Positions 1 to 7,662 of a stretch of DNA of 45,616 bases are shown one piece after another (the first letter of the stretch is position 1; the number at the start of each line of letters is the position of its first letter). The DNA is from Actinomycetota bacterium. Its GTDB lineage: Bacteria; Actinomycetota; Thermoleophilia; Gaiellales; F1-60-MAGs149. The position numbers and the translations under genes are program-made. Location of the stretch: contig VFJZ01000026.1 of the NCBI GenBank assembly GCA_009885805.1, forward strand, positions 1-45,616, written 5' to 3'. The notes beneath the pieces were generated by a model. The model was given only the letters and a program-made list of their open reading frames with translations, did no database searches and was not told the origin of the DNA.

Positions 1-215
1 GCGCGGCCGACCTGATCGCCTGGACACAAGCCTTGTTGCTGGACGGCGCGCTCGCAACCGCCGAACCGAAAACGCTCCGCTACCGGATCCTGCACGTCGC
101 CGGACGCCTCACCCGCCACGGCCGCCGGCAGACGCTCCACATCCCGGCCGGCTGGCCCTGGCGCGACCAGATCCTCGCCGCCGCCCGCCGTCTCGCTGCG
201 CTCCCGGCACCGTAG
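1..215 (+). CDS. IS1380-family transposase, C-terminal fragment
   Basis: The open frame runs from position 3 to the TAG at 213-215 and continues off the left edge. The visible ~70 residues contain the family's C-terminal pattern: 'DLIAWTQALLLDG', 'AEPKTLRYRILHVAGRL', then 'HIPAGWPW' and a short helical tail. In this family the C-terminus follows the DDE catalytic domain, so no catalytic residue can be checked here. Full members are roughly 450 residues. It is not possible to say from this fragment whether the element is intact. Confidence 0.8.
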   Translation, partial: AADLIAWTQALLLDGALATAEPKTLRYRILHVAGRLTRHGRRQTLHIPAGWPWRDQILAAARRLAALPAP

Positions 216-397
216 CGGCAGTCTCGCACCGCCTTGCGATCACCAGCCCGGACACCCGCCCGCGCCACGCTACGCCGACACGAACCCGGAAGCCCGCCAA
301 GACCGACCGCAAACGCCATCCGCGACCGACACCGGCCGACACCCCGATCACACGCCCCAACCACCGCTCACGCCGCTTCCTGAGGAATCCGGGCTAG
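1..397 (+). mobile_element. Right end of an IS1380-type insertion sequence (left part outside window)
   Basis: The first reading frame encodes the C-terminal end of an IS1380-family transposase, followed by about 165 nt without a gene. The segment then ends in TGAGGAATCCGGGCTAG (381-397). Its complement, CTAGCCCGGATTCCTCA, resembles the terminal inverted repeats I know from actinobacterial IS1380 elements. The left end and target duplication are outside the window, so the exact boundary is inferred. The following gene starts 10 nt beyond this point. Confidence 0.6.
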
Positions 398-406
398 CCT
401 CTCCGG

Positions 407-1342
407 ATGACCGCGAGCGTCCGACTCGGTACCTGCTCGTGGGCGGACCAGAGCCTGATCGAGGCGTGGTATCCGCCGACGGCGCGCACCGCCGAGGCCC
501 GGCTGCGCCACTACGCCGAACACTTCGACACCGTCGAGGTGAACTCGAGCTACTACGCGATCCCCGAGGCGCGGACGGCAGCGCGATGGGCGGAGCGAAC
601 GCCCGACGGCTTCGTCTTCCACGTGAAGGCGTTCGGGATGATGACCGGCCACCGCGTGCTGCCGGAGCAGCTGCCCGCCGACCTGCGCCCGCTCGTCACG
701 ACGGTGACGGCGCGCGGCAACGTCGACCCCACCGAGAAGCTCGTCGACCTGGTCTTCCGCCGCTTCCGGCAGGCCCTCGAGCCGCTCGCCGCGGCCGACC
801 GGCTCGGTGGCGTGCTGCTGCAGTACGGCCCGTCGGTCGCGCCGTCGCCCGACGCGCTTGCCTTCATCGAACGCGGTGCAGCGCTCCTCGCGCCGTACGA
901 GGTCCTGGTCGAGTTCCGCCAGCGCGACTGGCTGTCGCAGGACAACCGCGCGGAGACGCTCGGGTTCCTTCGCGATCGCGGGCTAACCTACGTCGCGGTC
1001 GACGCGCCCGCGGTCGCGACGCCGAACGTGGCCCAGACGGTGGTGGCGGCGACGACCGGCACGGCGTACGTCCGCTTCCACGGACGCAACGCCGCGACCT
1101 GGAACGTCAGTGGCGGCGCCGCCTCCGACCGCTTCGACCACTACTACCGCGACACCGAACTGGCCGAGTGGGTCGAGCCGCTGCGCGAGCTGTCGCGTAC
1201 CGCGACCCGGGTCTACGCGATGTTCAACACGAACAACGGCGACCAGGGGCCCGTCAACACGGGCGCGCTCCGCGATCTGCTGCGCGCGGCCGAGGTGCCG
1301 GTGACCGGGGCGCCGGGACCGGCCCAGGGTACCCTCTGGTGA
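407..1342 (+). CDS. DUF72 (YecE-like) family protein
   Basis: A 311-residue protein with the DUF72 TIM-barrel signatures: 'GTCSWADQ' at the N-terminus, 'EVNSSYYAIP' around residue 45, 'FHVKAFGMMTGH' around 70, 'LVEFRQRDWL' around 168, 'YVRFHGRN' around 222, and the C-terminal 'AMFNTNNGDQGPVNT'. The biochemical role of this widespread family is not established. The ATG is preceded by TAGCCT (395-400) with a 6-nt gap and no Shine-Dalgarno, suggesting a leaderless transcript. That -10 box begins with the last TAG of the IS element end. murI follows directly, the ATG being the base after this stop. Confidence 0.9.
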   Translation: MTASVRLGTCSWADQSLIEAWYPPTARTAEARLRHYAEHFDTVEVNSSYYAIPEARTAARWAERTPDGFVFHVKAFGMMTGHRVLPEQLPADLRPLVTTVTARGNVDPTEKLVDLVFRRFRQALEPLAAADRLGGVLLQYGPSVAPSPDALAFIERGAALLAPYEVLVEFRQRDWLSQDNRAETLGFLRDRGLTYVAVDAPAVATPNVAQTVVAATTGTAYVRFHGRNAATWNVSGGAASDRFDHYYRDTELAEWVEPLRELSRTATRVYAMFNTNNGDQGPVNTGALRDLLRAAEVPVTGAPGPAQGTLW

Positions 1343-2077
1343 ATGATCGGCGTGTTCGACTCCGGGATCGGCGGGCTCACGGTCCTCGCCGATCTCGAGC
1401 GCGAGCTACCCGCCGAACGGCTCGTGTACGTCGCCGACCAGGCACATGCGCCGTACGGTGACCGGCCCGCACGCGAGGTCGTCGAGCGCAGCCTGACGAT
1501 CGCGCGCGGACTCGTCGACGAGGGCGCCCGGCTGATCGTCGTCGCCTGCAACACGGCGACCATCGCCGCGATCGGCGCCCTCCGGCTCGACCTCGCCGTT
1601 CCCGTCGTCGGCGTCGAGCCGGCGGTCAAGCCAGCCGCCGCGCGCACGCGGTCGCGGGTGATCGGCGTGCTCGCGACGGCCGGCTCGCTGGACGGCGCGA
1701 AGTTCCGCGGCCTCGTCGCCGACCACGCCGGCGACGTGCGCGTCCTCACACAGCCCTGTCCCGGTCTCGTCGAGCAGATCGAGGCGGGCGACCTCGACGG
1801 CCCCGCGACACGCGCGCTCGTCGAGCAGTTCACGCGGCCTCTGGTCGATGCTGGCGCCGACGTCCTCGTGCTCGGCTGCACCCACTACCCGCTCGTCCGC
1901 GACCTGATCGAGGCTGTCGCCGGCCCGGGGGTGCTCGTGATCGACCCGGGAGCGGCGATCGCGCGCCGCGTCCGCGAGGTACTGGCGGGCGATCTCCGGC
2001 CCGGCCCCGGCTCGGTCGAGCTGCGCTCGACCGCCGGCTGCGATCTCGACGGCCTCTACCGATCCCTGAAGCGATAG
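1343..2077 (+). CDS. murI: Glutamate racemase
   Basis: Interconverts L- and D-glutamate to supply D-Glu for peptidoglycan. The 244 residues begin 'IGVFDSGIGGLTVL', with the catalytic Asp region, then 'DQAHAPYGDRP'. Both catalytic cysteines are present: 'VACNTATIAAI' (around 70) and 'LGCTHYPLVRDL' (around 180). Length is slightly short for the family (250-270) but no core motif is missing. The start immediately follows the DUF72 stop, so the two may be cotranscribed. TACCCT (1330-1335) also lies 7 nt before the ATG, so an additional internal leaderless promoter is possible. It overlaps the convergent DUF3052 gene by 22 nt. Confidence 0.93.
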   Translation: MIGVFDSGIGGLTVLADLERELPAERLVYVADQAHAPYGDRPAREVVERSLTIARGLVDEGARLIVVACNTATIAAIGALRLDLAVPVVGVEPAVKPAAARTRSRVIGVLATAGSLDGAKFRGLVADHAGDVRVLTQPCPGLVEQIEAGDLDGPATRALVEQFTRPLVDAGADVLVLGCTHYPLVRDLIEAVAGPGVLVIDPGAAIARRVREVLAGDLRPGPGSVELRSTAGCDLDGLYRSLKR

Positions 2078-2475
2078 ACGATCCGCAGGCCCGACCAGGT
2101 CTCGTCGATCGCGCAGACCTTGTTGTCGACGAGCCCGGCCGCGAGCGCCACGTCCCGGATGACGTCCTCGGTAACGTCGGTCGCGACGCCGGACGCTCGC
2201 TTCGGCCAGCAGACCCACAGGCCGGCGTTACGCTCCATCCGCTCCGCCAGCTCCAGCAGCCGGCGTTCGAGCACCCGGCGCTCGGTGACGAACAGCAGCA
2301 CGACATCGAGCGGCGGGCGCGTCTGCCGCAGGAGAACGGCGCCGGCCGGCAGCGCGCCGATCAGGTCGGCAATGTGATCCGGCGCCGCGACGAGCAGGAC
2401 CCGATGGTGGTCGCGGATGCCGAGCTTACGCACGAGTGGCGTTCCCGAATAGCCGGCTGCGGCCGCGTCACGCAC
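2056..2475 (-). CDS. DUF3052 family protein
   Basis: A 139-residue protein opening with 'AAGYSGTPLVRKLGI', the hallmark start of DUF3052 proteins, followed by 'VLLVAAPD' and a C-terminal 'VDNKVCAIDETWSGLRIVYR'. These small actinobacterial proteins have no firmly assigned function. The open frame extends further upstream, but I chose the GTG at 2475: it fits the family start and has TATCCT (2482-2487) exactly 6 nt upstream. It converges on murI with a 22-nt overlap and diverges from the amidotransferase at 2522, leaving 46 nt for both promoters. Confidence 0.85.
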   Translation of the reverse strand: MRDAAAAGYSGTPLVRKLGIRDHHRVLLVAAPDHIADLIGALPAGAVLLRQTRPPLDVVLLFVTERRVLERRLLELAERMERNAGLWVCWPKRASGVATDVTEDVIRDVALAAGLVDNKVCAIDETWSGLRIVYRFRDR

Positions 2476-2521
2476 GTCGTGAGGATACGCCCGCCCGCCA
2501 CCTCCCGTAGCATTCCGCAGC

Positions 2522-3238
2522 GTGCAGATCCTGGTGCTCCAGCACGACGGCGATTCCGGTCTCGACAGCCTCGAGGAACCACTCCGCGAGGCCGGAGCCC
2601 GGTTCGACGTCTGGGAATCCCACCGCGAGCCGGCGCCGAACCGCCCGGTCACCGACTACGACGGCCTGGTCGTCCTCGGCGGCATCGCGAACCCGGACGA
2701 GGACGCCGAGCACGCCTGGCTCGCCACGGAGCGCACGCTGATGAGGGACGCGCTCGACCGCGAGCTGCCCGTCCTCGGCGTCTGCCTCGGCGGTCAGCTC
2801 CTGGCGCAGGTGGCCGGCGGGACCGCCGGGCCGGCTCCCGGTGGGCCGGAGATCGGCTGGCACGAGGTGCGCGCGACGCCAGCGCAGGCGTCGGACGAGC
2901 TGTTCGGCGGCCTGCCGCAGGCGTTCCGGACGTTCGAGTGGCACGGCTACTGTTTCCAGCCACCGCCGACGGCGACGCTGCTGTACGACAACGATCGCTT
3001 CAACCAGGCGTTCCGTCATGGCCGCAACGCGTGGGGAACGCAGTTTCACTTCGAGGCAGCACCGGACACGATCCGCGACTGGTTCGCGACGGCCCGCGAC
3101 GAGGCGTTGGCGTACGGCGTCGACATCGACGAGGTCGAGCGTGGCACCGTCCGCTTCGGCGACGCGCAGGTCGCGCTCTGTCGCACGGTCGCCGGTCGTT
3201 TCGCGGCCGTCGTCGCCCGCTACGCCGGCAGCAGGTAA
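2522..3238 (+). CDS. Class I glutamine amidotransferase-like protein
   Basis: A 238-residue stand-alone GATase1 domain. The nucleophile elbow is 'GVCLGGQLLAQ' (around residue 88), and the His and Glu of the triad lie in 'WGTQFHFEA' (around 178). The N-terminal 'LVVLGG' replaces the usual oxyanion strand. Such proteins resemble the amidotransferase half of GMP synthase but lack the synthase domain; the acceptor substrate cannot be told from sequence. Start is GTG, with TAGCAT (2508-2513) 8 nt upstream and no Shine-Dalgarno. The 3' end overlaps the convergent HAD phosphatase by 19 nt. Confidence 0.85.
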   Translation: MQILVLQHDGDSGLDSLEEPLREAGARFDVWESHREPAPNRPVTDYDGLVVLGGIANPDEDAEHAWLATERTLMRDALDRELPVLGVCLGGQLLAQVAGGTAGPAPGGPEIGWHEVRATPAQASDELFGGLPQAFRTFEWHGYCFQPPPTATLLYDNDRFNQAFRHGRNAWGTQFHFEAAPDTIRDWFATARDEALAYGVDIDEVERGTVRFGDAQVALCRTVAGRFAAVVARYAGSR

Positions 3239-3858
3239 CGCGCCAGGCCCTCGCGGACGTCCACGAGGTCATCGAACGGTTCGTACGCCACGCCCGTCGC
3301 GGTCAGGTGACGCGCGAGCGAGCTCCGCGCGAAGACGAGGTCGGCGGCCGCCGCGCCGCAGCGGTCGGACCAGCCGTCGCCCACGTAGGCGATCCGCCGA
3401 CCCGCGGCGAGGCGCGGCAACTCAGCACGCTTGCACGGCTCGCCGCAGACCGGACAGGGTGGGCGGTCGATGAAGGTCACCGCCGCACCGTTCGGGCCGA
3501 ACGAGACGGAGTGAGCGATCACCGGCAGCGAGACGTCGTGCCAGGCCAGCACCGGCTCGATCACCTCCGCGAAGCCGGAGGAGACGACCACGGCGTCGAC
3601 GAATCGCTCGCGGCAGAAGTCGACGAGGGCGGGCAGGCCCGGGCGCAGGGTGATCCGCTCACGGACGAGCGCCAGCACCTCGTCGAGGGACGACGTGACG
3701 TGCTCGAACTCGTACGCGATCACCTCGTTGAGGGTCATCGTGCCGGTCTGCAACGCCTTCTCGGCCTCGCGGAACACCCCCGGCGCGTGCTGCTCGACGA
3801 TGAAGTCGAGCGTGTCACGGTCGGTGATCGTGCCGTCGAAGTCGAGCACCAGGAGCAC
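3220..3858 (-). CDS. HAD-superfamily phosphatase (MtnX/SerB-like)
   Basis: Haloacid dehalogenase hydrolase of 212 residues. Motif I is 'LDFDGTITDRD' at the N-terminus, motif II the Ser of 'VVVSSGF' (around 95), and motif IV 'YVGDGWSDRCGAA' (around 167). A short cysteine cluster 'CPVCGEPCK' sits just before motif IV and may bind a metal. The overall pattern is closest to the MtnX/phosphoserine-phosphatase group, but the substrate is not predictable. The open frame extends upstream; I chose the GTG at 3858 because it places motif I at the N-terminus and leaves 16 nt after the upstream stop, consistent with an operon with the dimethylargininase-like gene. Confidence 0.85.
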   Translation of the reverse strand: MLLVLDFDGTITDRDTLDFIVEQHAPGVFREAEKALQTGTMTLNEVIAYEFEHVTSSLDEVLALVRERITLRPGLPALVDFCRERFVDAVVVSSGFAEVIEPVLAWHDVSLPVIAHSVSFGPNGAAVTFIDRPPCPVCGEPCKRAELPRLAAGRRIAYVGDGWSDRCGAAAADLVFARSSLARHLTATGVAYEPFDDLVDVREGLARYLLPA

Positions 3859-3874
3859 GGCGAACGCGACGGCC

Positions 3875-4789
3875 TCAGGCCGGGTCGCGACGGAGCTCGT
3901 GGCAGGAACAGTGGACGCCGCCCCCGCACAGCGCCATCTGGTCGTACTCGATCTCGACGACGTCGAGGCCCTCGGCACGCAACCGTGCGTTGACCGTCGT
4001 GTTCGCCGCCATCGAGAGGATGCGACCGCCCCCGAGCGAGACGAGGTTGCCGCCAAGTTGCACGCACTCCCGGTAGCTGACCGGCACGCGGCGAATGCCG
4101 CTCGCATCGAACCAGTCGAGCACGTAGCGCTCGAGGGCGTCCTCGCAGACGAGGGCGAGCTTGGCTGCCAGCATCACGACGACGGCATCGAGGTGGACGA
4201 ACTGCGGACCGAGCGGAACGGTCAGCGCCTCCCACCCCTCCCGTTCCAGCCAGCCGCGGACCTGCTCCGCACCCTCCTCCGTCGAGCGGTCCTGCGTGTA
4301 GCCGAGCAGGACGCGGCCGGGCTCGATGATGCCGAAGTCACCGCCCTCGAAGTACCCGGCAGTGACCCAGTTCCAGATCGGAATGCCGAGCCGCTCGTAC
4401 GTCCTGGCGACCACGGCGTAGTCACGGCGTCGCGCCTCCGTCTGGATCGCCGTCACGACCGGGCCCCACGGCGTCATGAAGGTGGAGTCCCGTGTGTAGA
4501 CGGAGTGCGTCAGGCCGGGATCGGCCTCGACCAGGTGGACGCGGACACCGGCGCCGACGTAGGCGTCGGCCATCGCCCGCCACTGCGTGAGCGCACGCTC
4601 CTTCGACCAGGTCGTGCCGAGCTTGGTGCGGTTGCGCAGCGCCATCCGCGCGATCGAGTTGATCGGGAGCCAGTCGAGGTTGTCGGGCGCGCCGAGCAGG
4701 ACGTCGGTCAGGATTCCGGTCTGGTTGTCGAGACCCCAGCCCTGCGGGAGGTGATCCGCGGCCGGGGCGTAGCCGATGACGGTCGCCAT
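3875..4789 (-). CDS. Dimethylargininase / arginine deiminase-family hydrolase
   Basis: A 304-residue amidinotransferase-fold (pentein) enzyme. Seen: 'YTRDSTFMTPWG' (around 98), 'EGGDF' (around 147), 'FVHLDAVVVML' with the catalytic His (around 197), and a C-terminal 'CGGGVHCSCHEL' that carries the nucleophilic Cys. Related enzymes hydrolyse the guanidinium group of arginine or methylated arginines to citrulline. No ornithine transcarbamylase or carbamate kinase is nearby, which argues against a fermentative arc operon. I chose the ATG at 4789, far downstream of the open-frame start, because it fits the family N-terminus and TACGGT (4797-4802) is 7 nt upstream. Confidence 0.82.
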   Translation of the reverse strand: MATVIGYAPAADHLPQGWGLDNQTGILTDVLLGAPDNLDWLPINSIARMALRNRTKLGTTWSKERALTQWRAMADAYVGAGVRVHLVEADPGLTHSVYTRDSTFMTPWGPVVTAIQTEARRRDYAVVARTYERLGIPIWNWVTAGYFEGGDFGIIEPGRVLLGYTQDRSTEEGAEQVRGWLEREGWEALTVPLGPQFVHLDAVVVMLAAKLALVCEDALERYVLDWFDASGIRRVPVSYRECVQLGGNLVSLGGGRILSMAANTTVNARLRAEGLDVVEIEYDQMALCGGGVHCSCHELRRDPA

Positions 4790-5136
4790 GCAGCTGACCG
4801 TAGCATCACCGGGCGCACGCCCGGAGCCGCGCGCGGCCGGCGTCGAGGTCCGGACGTCCCCGGGGCGGTGGCAAGCTGCGCACCGAGGCGCGCGACGTGC
4901 AACGCCACCTTCCCCGATCCGGTGCCTCCGCCGAGCCCGTTCGCGGCGTGCCAGCGGACGAACGCCTCGAGGTCCGCGACCGACAGCGTCCCGAGGTCGT
5001 CGCCAGTGGAGCGGCCGGCGCGGTCGAGCCAGAAGGCGACCAGCTGCAGTGTCCGACGGTAGGCGACCCGAGGGGTCAGCGGCCGCCCGGCGACCCACGT
5101 CCGATCGAACTGCGCGAGCGCCTCGGCGATCGTCAC
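4708..5136 (-). CDS. Orphan SAM-like core-binding domain protein (integrase N-domain-like)
   Basis: A 142-residue protein starting at a GTG that overlaps the upstream stop by 4 nt (GTGA). Residues about 5-65 look like the N-terminal core-binding domain of tyrosine recombinases, with 'RVAYRRTLQLVAFWLDRAG' and 'SVADLEAFVRWHAANGL'. No catalytic domain follows: the remaining ~70 residues are Arg/Pro/Ser-rich and the frame overlaps the next gene by 82 nt. It could be a domain reused in a small DNA-binding protein or the stump of a former recombinase. The real C-terminus is uncertain because of the long overlap. Confidence 0.5.
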   Translation of the reverse strand: MTIAEALAQFDRTWVAGRPLTPRVAYRRTLQLVAFWLDRAGRSTGDDLGTLSVADLEAFVRWHAANGLGGGTGSGKVALHVARLGAQLATAPGTSGPRRRPRAAPGVRPVMLRSAAWRPSSATPRPRITSRRAGVSTTRPES

Positions 5137-5687
5137 GAGGGTCGCTCGGCGCGCCGCGCGATCGCGCGCAGAAGGCTGCCGCGGACGAGGTCGGAACCGG
5201 GCCGGACGATCCACCAGTAGCGGCGGAACGCGCGGCGGGCCTGCGAGCCGACGGCGATCCGGGTCTCGGTGACGAGCAGCGTCCCGTACGCGGCGGGTGC
5301 GCAGCGCACCGATAGCGCCACCTTGACGCAGTCCACCGGCTCGTAGGCTCGCCAGGCGCTCGCGTCCAGCTCGAGCGGCGATCCGCCGCCCGGCCACGGA
5401 CGGCCCGCGAAGCCGACGACGACCTCACGGTCTGCCGAGGCGATCGGCACGAACCCCGCCTCCCCGTCGCCGGCCTCACCGATCGTCCCGGCCGGGCGGC
5501 GCAGCGACCGTCCACCGGTGCGCACGGCGAACAGCGCTCGAGCGAGTCGTGCTTCGGCGAGATCGGTCGTCCGGATCGCGGCGACGACACGGTCGATCTC
5601 GGCCCGCACGGGGTAGCCGTGCATCGTGCGGTGATCGAACCTCGGTATCAGCTCGTCGAGCAACGTCGGCGAGACCGGTGCAGTCAC
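5133..5687 (-). CDS. Uncharacterised protein
   Basis: A soluble protein of 184 residues without a signal peptide or membrane segment. N-terminal part reads 'LLDELIPRFDHRTMHG'; the C-terminal part has a conserved-looking 'YWWIVRPGSDLVRG' followed by a basic tail. I do not recognise the family with certainty, though the 'Y-W-W-x-V-R-P-G-S' tail recalls small actinobacterial SRPBCC/DUF2867-like proteins. Of the candidate starts (ATG 5696, GTG 5687) I chose GTG 5687 because TACGAT (5695-5700) lies 7 nt upstream; the ATG would fall inside that -10 box. It is the first gene of the minus-strand group running to 3220. Confidence 0.6.
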   Translation of the reverse strand: MTAPVSPTLLDELIPRFDHRTMHGYPVRAEIDRVVAAIRTTDLAEARLARALFAVRTGGRSLRRPAGTIGEAGDGEAGFVPIASADREVVVGFAGRPWPGGGSPLELDASAWRAYEPVDCVKVALSVRCAPAAYGTLLVTETRIAVGSQARRAFRRYWWIVRPGSDLVRGSLLRAIARRAERPS

Positions 5688-5716
5688 GCGGGGCATCGTA
5701 TGCCAGAATCGGGGCG

Positions 5717-5932
5717 ATGGCCGAACCGACGACCCGCGACGTCGATGCCCTGATCGGCCCGGCGACACCCCACTTCGCGTACCAGATCCGGGAGCGGGTT
5801 ACGAATCTCGTCGCCGGGCTCGACGAGTCCCATCCTGTCCGCCTCTATGCGCGTGACCGCCTGGCGCTCCTCGACGGCCTCGGCTGGACGACGTCGAAGG
5901 GCGAATGGGGCGACCCGTCGAGCCCACAGTGA
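5717..5932 (+). CDS. Small conserved-looking hypothetical protein
   Basis: A 71-residue protein with a compact, ordered composition: 'DVDALIGPATPHFAYQIRERV', then 'HPVRLYARDRLALLDGLG'. It lacks signal peptide and membrane segments. Start ATG at 5717 is 7 nt after CAGAAT (5704-5709), a weaker -10 match, and has no clear Shine-Dalgarno. Its stop overlaps the GTG of the DUF1802 gene, so the three genes 5717-7226 form an operon. Function unknown; the linkage to fabL is the only clue. Confidence 0.6.
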   Translation: MAEPTTRDVDALIGPATPHFAYQIRERVTNLVAGLDESHPVRLYARDRLALLDGLGWTTSKGEWGDPSSPQ

Positions 5933-6474
5933 GCCTCGCGCTCAGGGAGTGGCACGTCGTGACCGAGGCGATCGCGCGCGGCGACCAGCTGCTGACGTTC
6001 GTCCCCGACGGCGACGCACGCGCGACGGTCGGCGGTGCGTTCTGGCTCGTCCCGACCTGGGAGCACCAGCGGCCGGCGGCCATCAAACGCTCCTGGCACG
6101 GGGAGCTGAGCCGGTCGAACCGCGATCGGCCGGCCGGCGGCGGCACGGCGCTGCGGTGCCACGCCATGGTCGACAGCGTGCATGCGATCGCGGCCACGCA
6201 GCCGCTTGACGCCCTCGATCCGTGGCATCTGTGGACGACCCAGTACGCGGAGGCGCAGCGACCCGCGACCGTGCTCGTGCTGCGCGCGTCCGCGCTCGTC
6301 GAGCCGGTGGCGGTGGCGGTGACGGTGGCGGATGACGCGCCGGCATGGTTCGACCTCGACGGCGCTGCGCCGCCCCTCACGGCGCTCGTCCCCGCCCTCA
6401 TGGATCAGGCCTTCGCGATCCGCGCCGCGGCGGTCCTGGCCGCGCTCGGCGTCGATGCGCGGGCGACGGCGTGA
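5929..6474 (+). CDS. DUF1802 family protein
   Basis: A 181-residue protein with the DUF1802 layout: 'LREWHVVTEAIARGDQLLTF' near the N-terminus and 'FWLVPTWEHQ' around residue 39. Function of the family is unknown. An upstream ATG (5905) is in frame, but the GTG at 5929 gives the 4-nt GTGA overlap seen repeatedly in this window and brings the conserved 'LREW' close to the N-terminus. The stop in turn overlaps the GTG of fabL by 4 nt, implying translational coupling of all three genes. Confidence 0.78.
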   Translation: MSLALREWHVVTEAIARGDQLLTFVPDGDARATVGGAFWLVPTWEHQRPAAIKRSWHGELSRSNRDRPAGGGTALRCHAMVDSVHAIAATQPLDALDPWHLWTTQYAEAQRPATVLVLRASALVEPVAVAVTVADDAPAWFDLDGAAPPLTALVPALMDQAFAIRAAAVLAALGVDARATA

Positions 6475-7226
6475 CGCTCGAGGGACGCCTCGCGTTCGTC
6501 ACGGGCGGCTCGCGCGGCATCGGGCGCACGATCGCAGTCGACCTCGCGCGACGGGGCGCGGACGTCGCCTTCTCCTACCTCCGCAACGAGGAGGCCGCGC
6601 GCGAGACGGAGGAACTGGTTCGAGCCGAGGGCCGGCGCGGATTCGCGCTCCGCGGACGCGTCGACAGCGCCGAGCGGTGCACCGCCCTCGTCGACGAGGC
6701 CGCCGCAGCGCTCGGCGGCCTCGACCTGCTCGTCTCGAACGCGGCCTCGGGCGTGATCCGTCCCGCGCTCGCCACGACGGAGAAGCACTGGGACTGGACG
6801 ATCAACACCAACGCCCGCGCGATCCTGCAGCTCGCACAGGCGGCGGTGCCGCACATGACGGCGCGCGGCGGCGGCGCAATCGTCGGGCTGTCGTCGCTCG
6901 GATCGTTCCGAGTCCTCGAGAACTACACGCTCGTGGGGGCGTCGAAGGCCGCGCTCGAAGCGCTCATCCGCTACCTCGGCGTCGAGCTCGCGCCGCTCAA
7001 GATCCGCGTCAACGGCGTCTCCGGCGCCGTCGTCGACACCGGTGCCCTCGACCACTTCCCGAACCGCGAGCAGATGCTCCGGGACGGTCGCGAGCGAACG
7101 CCCGCCGGCCGCCTCCTGAAACCGCAGGACCTGGCGAATGCCGTGGCCTGGCTCGCCGGGCCCGAGTCGGCGATGGTGCTGGGGCAGACGCTGATCGTCG
7201 ACGGCGGCTTTTCGCTGCCGGCCTGA
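6471..7226 (+). CDS. fabL: Enoyl-[ACP] reductase, FabL type
   Basis: A 251-residue short-chain dehydrogenase that matches FabL better than generic SDRs. It has 'VTGGSRGIGRTIA' for NAD(P) binding, 'NAASGVIRPAL' where ordinary SDRs have NNAG, 'THWDW'-like 'KHWDWTINTNA', 'SSLGS' and 'ENYTLVGASKAALEAL' with the catalytic Tyr and Lys, then 'DHFPNREQML' and 'GQTLIVDGG'. FabL performs the last reduction of fatty acid elongation using NADPH and is best known from Bacillus. The frame is open upstream, but GTG 6471 overlaps the DUF1802 stop and matches the family N-terminus. Confidence 0.85.
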   Translation: MTLEGRLAFVTGGSRGIGRTIAVDLARRGADVAFSYLRNEEAARETEELVRAEGRRGFALRGRVDSAERCTALVDEAAAALGGLDLLVSNAASGVIRPALATTEKHWDWTINTNARAILQLAQAAVPHMTARGGGAIVGLSSLGSFRVLENYTLVGASKAALEALIRYLGVELAPLKIRVNGVSGAVVDTGALDHFPNREQMLRDGRERTPAGRLLKPQDLANAVAWLAGPESAMVLGQTLIVDGGFSLPA

Positions 7227-7241
7227 GGCGCCGGGCCGTTG

Positions 7242-7254
7242 GGGCCTGGCCCCT
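7242..7254. repeat. Short perfect palindrome between fabL and cupin remnant
   Basis: GGGGCC-T-GGCCCC forms a 6-bp perfect hairpin 15 nt after the fabL stop. There is no T-tract, so it is a poor intrinsic terminator. Its layout (GC arms around a central T or A) resembles the inner arms of the palindromic repeats at 13084 and 28505, but the relation is only suggestive. Confidence 0.35.
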
Positions 7255-7605
7255 ACGCCCGGTGCGCCGCTGGTCGAGATCGCGAGGATTCGCACCGCCT
7301 GGTCGGTGAAGTTCGCGACCTGGTGCGCGCCGACCTCGTGCGTCCCGAAACGGGCGGCCTCACCGGCGACGAGGTCGCGCCAGCCGTCGGGCGTGCGCAG
7401 GCTCGGCGAGCCGCTCGGTACGACGAGCAGTTCCTCCTCACCGGGGTGGAAGTGGTACGGGGTAGCCGGCCTGTCCGGGCAACACCCCCCCGACGCTCGC
7501 CCCGATGCGCTCCGTCCCGAGCTGCCAGCCGATGCGGGCGCGACGCGCGACGAAGCCCGGCTCGTCGCGTTGCTGATCGAAGACCGGCTCGAAGATGTTG
7601 CACAT
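7253..7605 (-). pseudogene. Cupin-domain protein, frameshifted and C-terminally truncated
   Basis: The N-terminal frame starts at ATG 7605 ('CNIFEPVFDQQRDEPGF' ... 'GASVGGVLPGQAGYP') and hits a stop shortly after. The cupin core 'YHFHPGEEELLVVPSG', 'SLRTPDGWRDL', 'GAHQVANFTDQAVRILAIS' continues in the next frame. Removing one base in TACCCCGTAC (forward 7457-7464) joins them as '...GQAGYP-YHFHPGEEE...', exactly the expected cupin sequence, so a 1-nt insertion is the likely cause. After 'ISTSGAP' the usual C-terminal part is lost and no in-frame stop appears before the fabL gene. A sequencing error could explain the shift but not the truncation. Confidence 0.75.
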
Positions 7606-7662
7606 CGCACCCTGTTCGGCGCTGCCGTGACCGGGCCTCCCGGCCAGCGCTACGGTTGCGCG

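Noticed and set aside
3875-5590. 571-codon frame as a single long deiminase
   Set aside because: The first ~267 codons are Arg/Ala/Pro-rich shadow of two other genes; the enzyme fits exactly from ATG 4789.
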